A stretch of 64,000 bases of DNA from Dolichospermum sp. LEGE 00240 (lineage in GTDB: Bacteria > Cyanobacteriota > Cyanobacteriia > Cyanobacteriales > Nostocaceae). A program made the position numbers and the translations under genes. The DNA lies in contig NZ_JADEVZ010000005.1 of NCBI RefSeq assembly GCF_015207875.1, positions 1 to 64,000 on the forward strand, given 5' to 3'. Of this stretch, positions 7,314 through 14,411 are shown piece after piece. The notes below the pieces were generated by a model. The model did not search any database. It saw only the letters and a list, made by a program, of their open reading frames with translations, and was not told the origin of the DNA. Every line of letters begins with the position of its first letter. The first letter of the stretch is position 1.

Positions 7314-8126
7314 TCTCCTCACCATTCCCATTCCCATTGTTGTTTTTCTGCCAATACCAGCATATAAAGCAAAGTCAGCTAAGGCGTTAATTTGTTTAAT
7401 TGTCGTTGTTTCTACATTGCCAAGAATGCGATAACTAATTTCACCTAAACAGCCAATAAATTTGTTGTCATAGTTGCTAATAACTTCAGTTTTGATATTA
7501 AAAGCACTAGCATAAATTGATTCAAAAGAAATATTGGTTAATTCAATATCGCTATATTTATGCCACCGATTTACCAGACTATTGAATACAGATTCCCTTG
7601 TTGGTAAAACATTATCAAATGCACCTTGACGAAAAGCTACAGGTGTAGAAAAAATGAAATTAAGATTGCGTTCTGTTTCGCTTGCTTGTTGATAAAGTTG
7701 ATTATAACTACAAGCATTAGCCCAAGGTTGTTTAAATTGGGGTGTACCTTGAATGCTAGTAATATATAGATTAGCTGAACCTAAATGCCAAGGTTGTTTG
7801 GGGTTTATATTTAACCATAAAGGTGTAAGTTGATTAAATAAATTGTCATTTAATAAAGAAATACGCCACCAACAAGAAGTACCAGCAGGAATAGGATTTT
7901 GATGGGCATATTGCAAAGTATAAGATTGGGTTTTATGTTTGTTTTGTACCTGCAATGGTGAAAGAGTAAAGGCTTTATCGGCGTTTGATTCGTGTAAGTA
8001 GTCTCCTAATTTTCTATCAACAGAACTCACTAGGTTAAGAAATAAGGCGTGGTAATGTCTACCTGTGAGAAAATTGGGGTAAATTGGAGATTGGGGGATG
8101 ATGTTGAGGATGAGACTATGGGGCAT
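7308..8126 (-). CDS. cas6: CRISPR repeat endoribonuclease Cas6
   Basis: A 272-residue Cas6, the ribonuclease that cuts pre-crRNA in each repeat to leave the ATTGAAAC handle. The C-terminal glycine-rich loop is clear: ALYAGIGRKTTMGMGMVRR. An N-terminal histidine-containing segment GRHYHALFLNLV could supply the catalytic base. I start at the ATG at 8126 (MPHSLILNIIP); a TTG seven codons upstream is possible but less likely. The gene ends in a heptamer repeat that provides its stop codon. It is separated from the effector operon by a gene on the other strand, so cas6 may have its own promoter in the 103-bp divergent gap with the 8230 gene. Confidence 0.93.
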   Translation of the reverse strand: MPHSLILNIIPQSPIYPNFLTGRHYHALFLNLVSSVDRKLGDYLHESNADKAFTLSPLQVQNKHKTQSYTLQYAHQNPIPAGTSCWWRISLLNDNLFNQLTPLWLNINPKQPWHLGSANLYITSIQGTPQFKQPWANACSYNQLYQQASETERNLNFIFSTPVAFRQGAFDNVLPTRESVFNSLVNRWHKYSDIELTNISFESIYASAFNIKTEVISNYDNKFIGCLGEISYRILGNVETTTIKQINALADFALYAGIGRKTTMGMGMVRRR

Positions 8127-8229
8127 AATTTTTGCAGTGTGGCACAATTTGTAAATAGATAATGAAAACTAGAAAGATTCAGACTATAGAACGTATAAAG
8201 TAATTAACATTGAATAAAGAGTAAGACAA

Positions 8230-8649
8230 ATGACAGTTGATAATTCTCGTGAAGCAACGGCACTCACTAAAAAGTTAGAAGCCAGTTTACCAATTAAAGT
8301 CAAGGCAGCAAAAGAGTTATTAAAAATGCTGAAGACAAGAGGAGACATAATAAATGCAGATAAAGAATTTGAAGTTGATTGGGTAGCTTATTCTGGGGAT
8401 GAAGGCGGGATTATGTGCCGATTAGTCAGCAAAAACGATAATCCCGAAGATGAAGACAAAGCACAATATGTAGTGTCTATTACCCATCTAAAAATAGATC
8501 CAGATCATCCCCATGCAGAAGAAATAGAAACATATCAAAGGGTGAGAAATCGCAAGTTAATGTTACAAAATCGTGGTAGCCTTTTGACTGAATTAATGCC
8601 TTCACGCCCTCCTAAAACAAAGAAGAGCAGTAAAGGTTTTGGTAAGTAA
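8230..8649 (+). CDS. Unknown protein on the opposite strand inside the cas locus
   Basis: A 139-residue protein that I do not recognise. The first 45 residues are helical and basic (KKLEASLPIKVKAAKELLKMLK). The middle is mixed alpha/beta and acidic (FEVDWVAYSGDEGGIMCRL, then KNDNPEDEDKAQYVVSITHLKI). The last 15 residues are a basic tail rich in Lys and Ser (KTKKSSKGFGK) that could bind nucleic acid. There is no signal peptide or membrane segment. It is the only plus-strand gene between cas2 and the WYL regulator and is divergent from cas6. That position allows a shared promoter region, but involvement in CRISPR function is speculation. Confidence 0.75.
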   Translation: MTVDNSREATALTKKLEASLPIKVKAAKELLKMLKTRGDIINADKEFEVDWVAYSGDEGGIMCRLVSKNDNPEDEDKAQYVVSITHLKIDPDHPHAEEIETYQRVRNRKLMLQNRGSLLTELMPSRPPKTKKSSKGFGK

Positions 8650-8763
8650 TTAATTCCGAAAGCGGTATTGCATTTGTTTGGGGAGTTTTATATTTTTGAC
8701 ATCATCAAAATAGTAATATTCCCCTTGTATTTGCACGTTTTGAATGAGGCTAACTGGTGGCAT
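8650..8763 (-). CDS. Possible small ORF after the PD-(D/E)XK gene
   Basis: A 37-residue frame (MPPVSLIQNVQIQGEYYYFD... ending QYRFRN) whose ATG is 8 nt after the stop codon of the PD-(D/E)XK gene on the same strand. It has no clear Shine-Dalgarno and no recognised family. Its tight position suggests translational coupling, but it may equally be a gene remnant or chance. Confidence 0.25.
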   Translation of the reverse strand: MPPVSLIQNVQIQGEYYYFDDVKNIKLPKQMQYRFRN

Positions 8764-8771
8764 ATTTACCA

Positions 8772-9377
8772 CTAAATGAGAGATTGAACTAGAATCCGCA
8801 TCAATGGGTCTAAGTCATCAGGAACGCGATAACTGTCAAGTCCTTGAATGAGATGTTTATTAGGGCGATCAAGTTGAGCAAATTCCCATATTTTGCCAGT
8901 AGTAACTGAACCGATAAGGTGAGTTTGTTGTGGATTTTCTTGCCATTTATCTAGGGCAATTAGTTCTGCAAAAAGTTGTGTCATTCCATAATCTAAATCC
9001 TCTTTTTTTGCTTCAATTACTAGGAGATTATTGCGATTTTTAATTAGATAATCAAAGTAACCTTGTAGTTGTTCACTGACTTTAATTTGATATTCAATTC
9101 TCACCTCAGATTTAGTGTAGTGAACTAAGTCTAAAATTATGGGAGAAATTAATACTTCTCTGCGACTTGTTTCATTTGCTAAATCAAAGTATGGGAGAAT
9201 TTCATCAAGTCTTTCTTGCAGTTCTGTTAATCGGTCTAGATTTTCTTGATATTGGGGTAAACTCAAACGTTTTCGAGTGAAAGTATAGCCAAATTCTTCA
9301 GCAAAATCTTGAGGAGAAATGTGCATCTCAAAATATTTGCTAAAAGTATAAGACTGATTAGGATCAAGAATGGTCAT
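8772..9377 (-). CDS. PD-(D/E)XK nuclease-like protein (HsdR N-terminal type)
   Basis: A 201-residue protein resembling the N-terminal nuclease domain of type I restriction HsdR subunits (HSDR_N-like). The core motif is visible in the middle: GYFDYLIKNRNNLLVIEAKKED (about residues 106-127), giving D-x(n)-E-x-K, followed by a helix YGMTQLFAELIALDKW. N-terminal residues 40-75 are helical with a heptad-like leucine pattern (ENLDRLTELQERLDEIL). It follows cas3 on the same strand with a 106-bp gap and precedes cas6, so it sits inside the cas locus. Stand-alone proteins of this kind are common in cyanobacteria and often unassigned. Nuclease activity is inferred; a CRISPR role is unproven. Confidence 0.7.
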   Translation of the reverse strand: MTILDPNQSYTFSKYFEMHISPQDFAEEFGYTFTRKRLSLPQYQENLDRLTELQERLDEILPYFDLANETSRREVLISPIILDLVHYTKSEVRIEYQIKVSEQLQGYFDYLIKNRNNLLVIEAKKEDLDYGMTQLFAELIALDKWQENPQQTHLIGSVTTGKIWEFAQLDRPNKHLIQGLDSYRVPDDLDPLMRILVQSLI

Positions 9378-9483
9378 GATCTAATTTTCCTCAGTTTCAA
9401 TTTCGGTAATTTCATCAGGTTCATCCTGCTTAATTTTTTTGATTTCTGTAATACTTGGGTTTTTGTTCTGTATTGTATGATTC

Positions 9484-12180
9484 TCACAAATTTTCTATTG
9501 ATTTTATGTAGCTTATAACTGCTGAAGTTTTTTTCTCTTTTTCATCAACTTTATACTGTAACCTTTCTTCAAATCCTTGTGTTCTCCATCTTTGAAAAAT
9601 GCCTGGTAATTCTACAAAGCCTAATTCTTCATCATAATGATATGGAAGTTTTCCATCACACATAGATGCTTCATTATTTTCAGGGCTGATTTTGACAAAA
9701 ATATCTTTTTTATATGCACAACCCCAACGTAAATCTCTTGTTGTATATCTAGTTTCTTCTTGATTATAATACCGTTCATAGACGTAAGTATTAGCATATT
9801 GATTAATTGAACTACCTTCCTCATCTTTTTTGATAATTAATCTATCAATTGGTACAGTAATATGCGGAATTTTAGATAATTTATTCATCCAATCTTCTCC
9901 ATGTTTACCGTCGTCATAAACTAAAGTTACAGATGGTGTCCAACTACGAGTTACTACTAAACCCTTTTCATGAGTTGGTTGACAAGTTAAATCCGCATTA
10001 TAAACATATTCGTGCAGCATTGAAAAAAGCTCAACTACGCGATAATCATCAATATGATGAGGACGTGATATACAATCGCCTATTTTCTGAGGATCAAATG
10101 TTGATAATGATGATAAAGTTTCTTGATATTTCTTCCAGCCTGACTCATCTAAACTTTCTGCATAGAATGGAATTTGCTCACCTTCTATTTTGCCTACAAC
10201 AATTACTTTAGCATCTGGTATATTACCTTTACGGTTACAACGTCCTGCACGTTGAATTAAATTTTCTGGTAAACAAATTTGTGAAATTAATACTTCACTA
10301 TTTAAATCACAACCGACTTCTATCGCACTGGTTGTAATTAAAATATAAGGCTGGTTATTATCATCACGGTTTTTGAGATTTTGATAAACTTTTTCACGTT
10401 GTTCACTACTTAACCGCCCATGATATAGTAGTAATTGATTTGTGTCTAAAGATGATTTTAATTTCTTGTATATTGCTACTGCCTCTTTGACAGTTTCTAC
10501 AACTGTAATAATTCTCCGTTCAGTTTTTCTTTGCAATTCTGTTTTGATAATTTCAACAATCCGATTTTGAAAAACCTCTGTTTGTTGAGAATTGATCACA
10601 ATATTGTTGATCCATTCAAAATCTCTATGCTGATTTCTGTTTTGATGTTTTTCTAATTCTAATCGTTTTTCCGGATTTTCCACATAGTCAATAACATCCA
10701 AATAATTGAATCTCTGAACATATTCTTTTGGCATTGTTGCAGTCATTAATATGATAGAACGACCAGCTTCGTAAAGTGAAGTGACCAAACCATGAAAATT
10801 AGTAAAAGAAATTTCATCATAACTATGTGCTTCATCAAAACAGATAATTGTCTTATCTTTGTGAATCCTTAACGGGAATATAAATGATTTCTGCTTATCT
10901 CCAAAAGCAAAATAACGATACATGAATTTATCTAGGGTCGTTAAAATCACATCTCCTTTATAAAGATGTCTTCTAGGGTTAATGGTTCTTTCTTCTTCTT
11001 TTCCATTAACATACACCCAACGTCTCATTTGAGAACCTGTATCTATAACTAAAGAAATTTGACGTTGAGGATAAATTAGGGAAAATCTTTTTAGATATTG
11101 TTCTAAACGTTGTTTTTGGTCTTCAATTAAACTACGAGTAGGTAATGGTAAAATCAAACGATGTTGTTTTACTAAAGCAGGAAATAAAACAGTTTCAAAC
11201 TTTCCTGAACCTGTGGGAGCTTTAATTAAATAATCCGCTGCTTCTGAAGTAATTATTTTTTGATATACTTCTCTCTGTAGAGGATTTGGTGAAAAATTAG
11301 CTAATTGTTGATACCAAAAATCACAATCTTTATTATCATAATCACCATCTAATACAAAAGGTTTGAGTTTGATTGTGATGCTTTGATCAATTTTTGGTTT
11401 TTCTGGTTGTTCATTCCACCATTTTTTAGCTAGTTTATCTAACGTTCTTCCGATTAACTGATAAGCTTGCTTATCACCTTGGCACTTTCTCAATTCATTT
11501 TTATCATCCTCTGATAAATTATAAGCCCAGTATGTAAAATCTAGTTCAATTTCATCTGTCTTAAAAATCCAAGGGTCTATTCTATATAAATATTTTTCTT
11601 GTTTGTCCTCCTCAATTGTATATTCCATAAAAGTACGATATTCAGCTTGTTTTGTGTCATCAATAACTCTACAAGCTAATTCTGCTTCAATTTGATCACA
11701 CATTTCTAAAATGTATAATTCTTGAGCATAAGCTAAGGGATTTTTTAACAGAATTTCTGCAAACTCTGGATATTTTTTTAATTGGTAAGCATCTCGACTA
11801 ATATCACCTACTGAATAATCATGATGTCCTCTGGCTAAACTTTGTATCCAAGGGTTTTTATGTTCTGCTAAATATCTATGTCCCCTAAAGGAGTAAATAT
11901 ATTTTTTGAAAACCTTTTTTTTATTTTCTTCAACTCCTAAGTTAAATTTTTGCGGTTTTCCTGAATCATGAATTTTTGCTGCTTCTATAACTCTATCTAA
12001 TGATGATTCACAAGGAAAATCGTCTTCATGCCAAAATTTGACTAATCTAACTACATTCCCAACGTGATTACCAAGAGGTTGAAAATAAATCTTATTAGGT
12101 ACTGCTGGTTCAGGATTTTCTGTTTCTGGAAAAAAGACTCTACCAAATATATAAGGACGTTGACGTTTTGTTTTAGACAT
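9484..12180 (-). CDS. cas3: Cas3 helicase-nuclease with intact N-terminal HD domain
   Basis: An 898-residue Cas3. The N-terminal HD nuclease appears complete: NH at residue 39, IHDSGK (H71, D72, K75), GHRYLAEH (H101, H107), GHHD (H119, H120) and a downstream Asp in LEMCDQIEAE (D162). The SF2 helicase follows: KAPTGSGKFE (Walker A), ILTTLDKFMYRY, CFDEAHSYDE (motif II), MTATMP (motif III), TTSAIEVGCD and QRAGRCNRKG (motif VI). It would be recruited by the effector complex to unwind and degrade the target. I chose the ATG at 12180 (AAGG eight nt upstream); it overlaps the csc1 stop by 8 nt, showing coupling. In described type I-D systems Cas3 lacks the HD domain, which resides in Cas10d; here it is the reverse. 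Confidence 0.95.
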   Translation of the reverse strand: MSKTKRQRPYIFGRVFFPETENPEPAVPNKIYFQPLGNHVGNVVRLVKFWHEDDFPCESSLDRVIEAAKIHDSGKPQKFNLGVEENKKKVFKKYIYSFRGHRYLAEHKNPWIQSLARGHHDYSVGDISRDAYQLKKYPEFAEILLKNPLAYAQELYILEMCDQIEAELACRVIDDTKQAEYRTFMEYTIEEDKQEKYLYRIDPWIFKTDEIELDFTYWAYNLSEDDKNELRKCQGDKQAYQLIGRTLDKLAKKWWNEQPEKPKIDQSITIKLKPFVLDGDYDNKDCDFWYQQLANFSPNPLQREVYQKIITSEAADYLIKAPTGSGKFETVLFPALVKQHRLILPLPTRSLIEDQKQRLEQYLKRFSLIYPQRQISLVIDTGSQMRRWVYVNGKEEERTINPRRHLYKGDVILTTLDKFMYRYFAFGDKQKSFIFPLRIHKDKTIICFDEAHSYDEISFTNFHGLVTSLYEAGRSIILMTATMPKEYVQRFNYLDVIDYVENPEKRLELEKHQNRNQHRDFEWINNIVINSQQTEVFQNRIVEIIKTELQRKTERRIITVVETVKEAVAIYKKLKSSLDTNQLLLYHGRLSSEQREKVYQNLKNRDDNNQPYILITTSAIEVGCDLNSEVLISQICLPENLIQRAGRCNRKGNIPDAKVIVVGKIEGEQIPFYAESLDESGWKKYQETLSSLSTFDPQKIGDCISRPHHIDDYRVVELFSMLHEYVYNADLTCQPTHEKGLVVTRSWTPSVTLVYDDGKHGEDWMNKLSKIPHITVPIDRLIIKKDEEGSSINQYANTYVYERYYNQEETRYTTRDLRWGCAYKKDIFVKISPENNEASMCDGKLPYHYDEELGFVELPGIFQRWRTQGFEERLQYKVDEKEKKTSAVISYIKSIENL

Positions 12181-12997
12181 TGACTTCACCTTTTAACAAA
12201 TTTACCAAAGATACAGGAATATAAATTTCTTTGTTAGTGTAGTAATCAAGAGTTGGGACTAAATTTCCTGCTTGGGGATAGTAACCAGTAACGAAAGGAA
12301 TAAAACCTTCTACTTGGGTTGGTTGATTATCTAAAAATCCTTCTCTAATAGAAGAATTGTTAGACTTTATTTCCCAGTTATAGCGATAAAGATTGTAAAT
12401 ATCGCAACTTCCTACGAATTGATTACTTTGTAGAATTGCCTCCATTGGTACAATGGTTGAAGGAAAAGCAGCTAGTGTATCTAGTATTAAGTGAATTGGT
12501 TCAGATACTTCTTGTAATACTGCAAAACCTTCTTTTCCTAACTTGCATCCATAACTTTCTAATTGCTTAAATTGTGCTAAACCTTCTAAGGATTCACTGA
12601 CAACATAACCTATAAGTTCCTCAGTTATGAAATATTCCCAGGTATGCAATTGAAAATTTGCTTTATCTTTTTCCACATATAACTTAGAAAAGCTATAGTG
12701 GTTAAATTCTCGCATCCCTTTACGATAGGTTTTATGTACTGTACTGAATGAATTTGCAGAAGGATAAGCACCTAAAGCAATATAAAGAGGTGGTAAGGCG
12801 TAAACAGGAGGATTATCTTTATTAATGGCAGTTTCAGGAATGTCTAAACCCACACTTAACATTCCTAACCTTCGCAAAAATCCTGATAATGTTGTGGGTG
12901 GAACAAAAGGATAAGTGGCAATGTTCAAGATAGAACCTGGCAGAATGCGAAATGTCATTGCTGCCATAGGTATAATTTTCAATTTGAGGCAATACAT
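12173..12997 (-). CDS. csc1: Csc1, Cas5-family subunit of type I-D
   Basis: A 274-residue protein of the Csc1 (Cas5) type. It opens with a Cas5-like first strand and motif, AMTFRILPGSILNIATYPFVPPTTLSGFLRRLGML, where PP-TTLSGFLRRL corresponds to the helix following the first beta strand in RAMP-fold Cas5 proteins. It is expected to bind the crRNA 5' handle in the effector complex. It lies 26 nt downstream of csc2 and overlaps cas3 by 8 nt, placing cas3 directly behind the Cas5 gene, as in type I-B operons. The family call is by pattern and context. Confidence 0.85.
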   Translation of the reverse strand: MYCLKLKIIPMAAMTFRILPGSILNIATYPFVPPTTLSGFLRRLGMLSVGLDIPETAINKDNPPVYALPPLYIALGAYPSANSFSTVHKTYRKGMREFNHYSFSKLYVEKDKANFQLHTWEYFITEELIGYVVSESLEGLAQFKQLESYGCKLGKEGFAVLQEVSEPIHLILDTLAAFPSTIVPMEAILQSNQFVGSCDIYNLYRYNWEIKSNNSSIREGFLDNQPTQVEGFIPFVTGYYPQAGNLVPTLDYYTNKEIYIPVSLVNLLKGEVNV

Positions 12998-13023
12998 GAT
13001 TATGCCTAATGGTGTTTGTAAAT

Positions 13024-13896
13024 TTATGCTTGTAGAACTGTTTTCACGAAATTAGCAGAGTATTCTTGCAATTTTTCTAATGCTTTATCTCCTATCCATC
13101 TATCAAAATAATCATCATGGATATGGTCAATGTTATTATGTGGATATTGAGCAAGTCGCATAAAGTCGTTAATTGCAATTTCCGGGTCAATAATAGCAGG
13201 AGATATTACCGGACGTTTACCCTTGGGTACTAAATATCTATCCACTACTAAAAGGGGTATTTGCTGCTCATTTTCAGCAATAGAAATACCTTTGGGATTA
13301 CCAGAACCAATGCGAGGTAAAGCATCTAAAAAAGCATAGGCAACAGATGAAAATTCTTTATCAGTTACACTCAACGCATGGTTAGAAACTGGGTAGAGAA
13401 TACCAGGTTGATTATATTGGCGTTTGAATGGTATTGGTGTTTCATCTTTTTGGTTGACTAACCGTGAAGGGTGCATTGCACGTTGTTTATCTACTGGGTA
13501 CAAATCTTGAACTGCAACACCACCACCATGAGTTACACGACCTATTAAAGTGCTTTTACCTGGGTCAAGTGCGCCATAGAGAGCGCAAATAGGACAATCT
13601 TGTTTAGCGCAGGTTTTAGGAATACCACATTTTTGTTTATCTCCTAATAGTTCACCAGTTTTCACTGGAGACCATAATAAACAACGTCTTTCTACACCTC
13701 TGCGTTTAGTAGGTGAAAGATAGCATTTTTCCAGAGATTGACCATCTTTTGTGGTTAATTTTACTGTTTCTACAACGTTGACGTTTACTTGTACTTCATC
13801 CCCAAAATATAGTTCTTGTGAACCTTCTAAAATTGCATAAATATCAAAATGAAAGCGGGGATTTTTGGAGTCAGTTGCATTTAATCCAGTTGTCAT
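13024..13896 (-). CDS. csc2: Csc2, Cas7-family backbone subunit of type I-D
   Basis: A 290-residue Cas7-family protein of the Csc2 group, multiple copies of which should form the crRNA-coating backbone. It contains a zinc-binding-like insertion CGIPKTCAKQDCPICALYGAL (about residues 97-117), the repeat-contacting region KRRGVERRCLLWSP, a glycine-rich thumb-like GRVTHGGGVAVQD and the C-terminal LPRIGSGNPKG. It starts 2 nt after the cas10d stop codon, so it is translationally coupled to it. Csc2 together with Csc1 and the large subunit identifies the effector as type I-D. Confidence 0.9.
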   Translation of the reverse strand: MTTGLNATDSKNPRFHFDIYAILEGSQELYFGDEVQVNVNVVETVKLTTKDGQSLEKCYLSPTKRRGVERRCLLWSPVKTGELLGDKQKCGIPKTCAKQDCPICALYGALDPGKSTLIGRVTHGGGVAVQDLYPVDKQRAMHPSRLVNQKDETPIPFKRQYNQPGILYPVSNHALSVTDKEFSSVAYAFLDALPRIGSGNPKGISIAENEQQIPLLVVDRYLVPKGKRPVISPAIIDPEIAINDFMRLAQYPHNNIDHIHDDYFDRWIGDKALEKLQEYSANFVKTVLQA

Positions 13897-13898
13897 GA

Positions 13899-14411
13899 TT
13901 ATTTATCACCTGTTGTTTTAAGTTTGCGTACTAATTCAGGAAAGCGGGTGTATAGGGAAAGTTTTAGGTTATAGGTCAATTCATTCCATTCTCGGTCTTG
14001 ACCATAACCATTTTCAGCAAAATAAGTATATGCTTTAATCACATCATCAGCGTAAAAAGTTAGCCAAGTTTGTTTTTTAACTTCGTCCTTTTCTTGTCTG
14101 TCTGAAATTTGTAATTTGGTTTCCAAAAAATCTTTAGCTTGGTCATAAATAAAGTAGTTATCATTGTTGCGATAAAGTCTGGCTTGTACAGTTTTCTTTT
14201 CTTGGTCGCCAAGAGTGGCGTAATAGCAAAAAGCAACTGCATCACCTACTTGTTCTATGATTTTGCTCATTTCTCTTTCAGCATCTTCTGTTTTCATAGA
14301 TTTCTTAGTTGTGCTTTCTAGAGATTGAACAAAAGCATAAGTTAAGCCTGTTAATGCTGCGACATCTCGATATAATTGCGCTCTTTTAGAAAGCTGTTTG
14401 GATGAGTTCAT
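13899..14411 (-). CDS. Candidate internally translated small subunit Cas11d
   Basis: In frame with cas10d, codon 646 is an ATG at 14411 preceded by GAAGGGG, a good Shine-Dalgarno-like sequence 3-5 nt upstream. It would give a 170-residue, mostly helical protein (MNSSKQLSKRAQLYRDVAAL ... KLKTTGDK). Type I-D systems have been shown to make Cas11d this way from the 3' part of cas10d (established for Synechocystis). The start proposed here is inference from the sequence. Confidence 0.5.
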   Translation of the reverse strand: MNSSKQLSKRAQLYRDVAALTGLTYAFVQSLESTTKKSMKTEDAEREMSKIIEQVGDAVAFCYYATLGDQEKKTVQARLYRNNDNYFIYDQAKDFLETKLQISDRQEKDEVKKQTWLTFYADDVIKAYTYFAENGYGQDREWNELTYNLKLSLYTRFPELVRKLKTTGDK

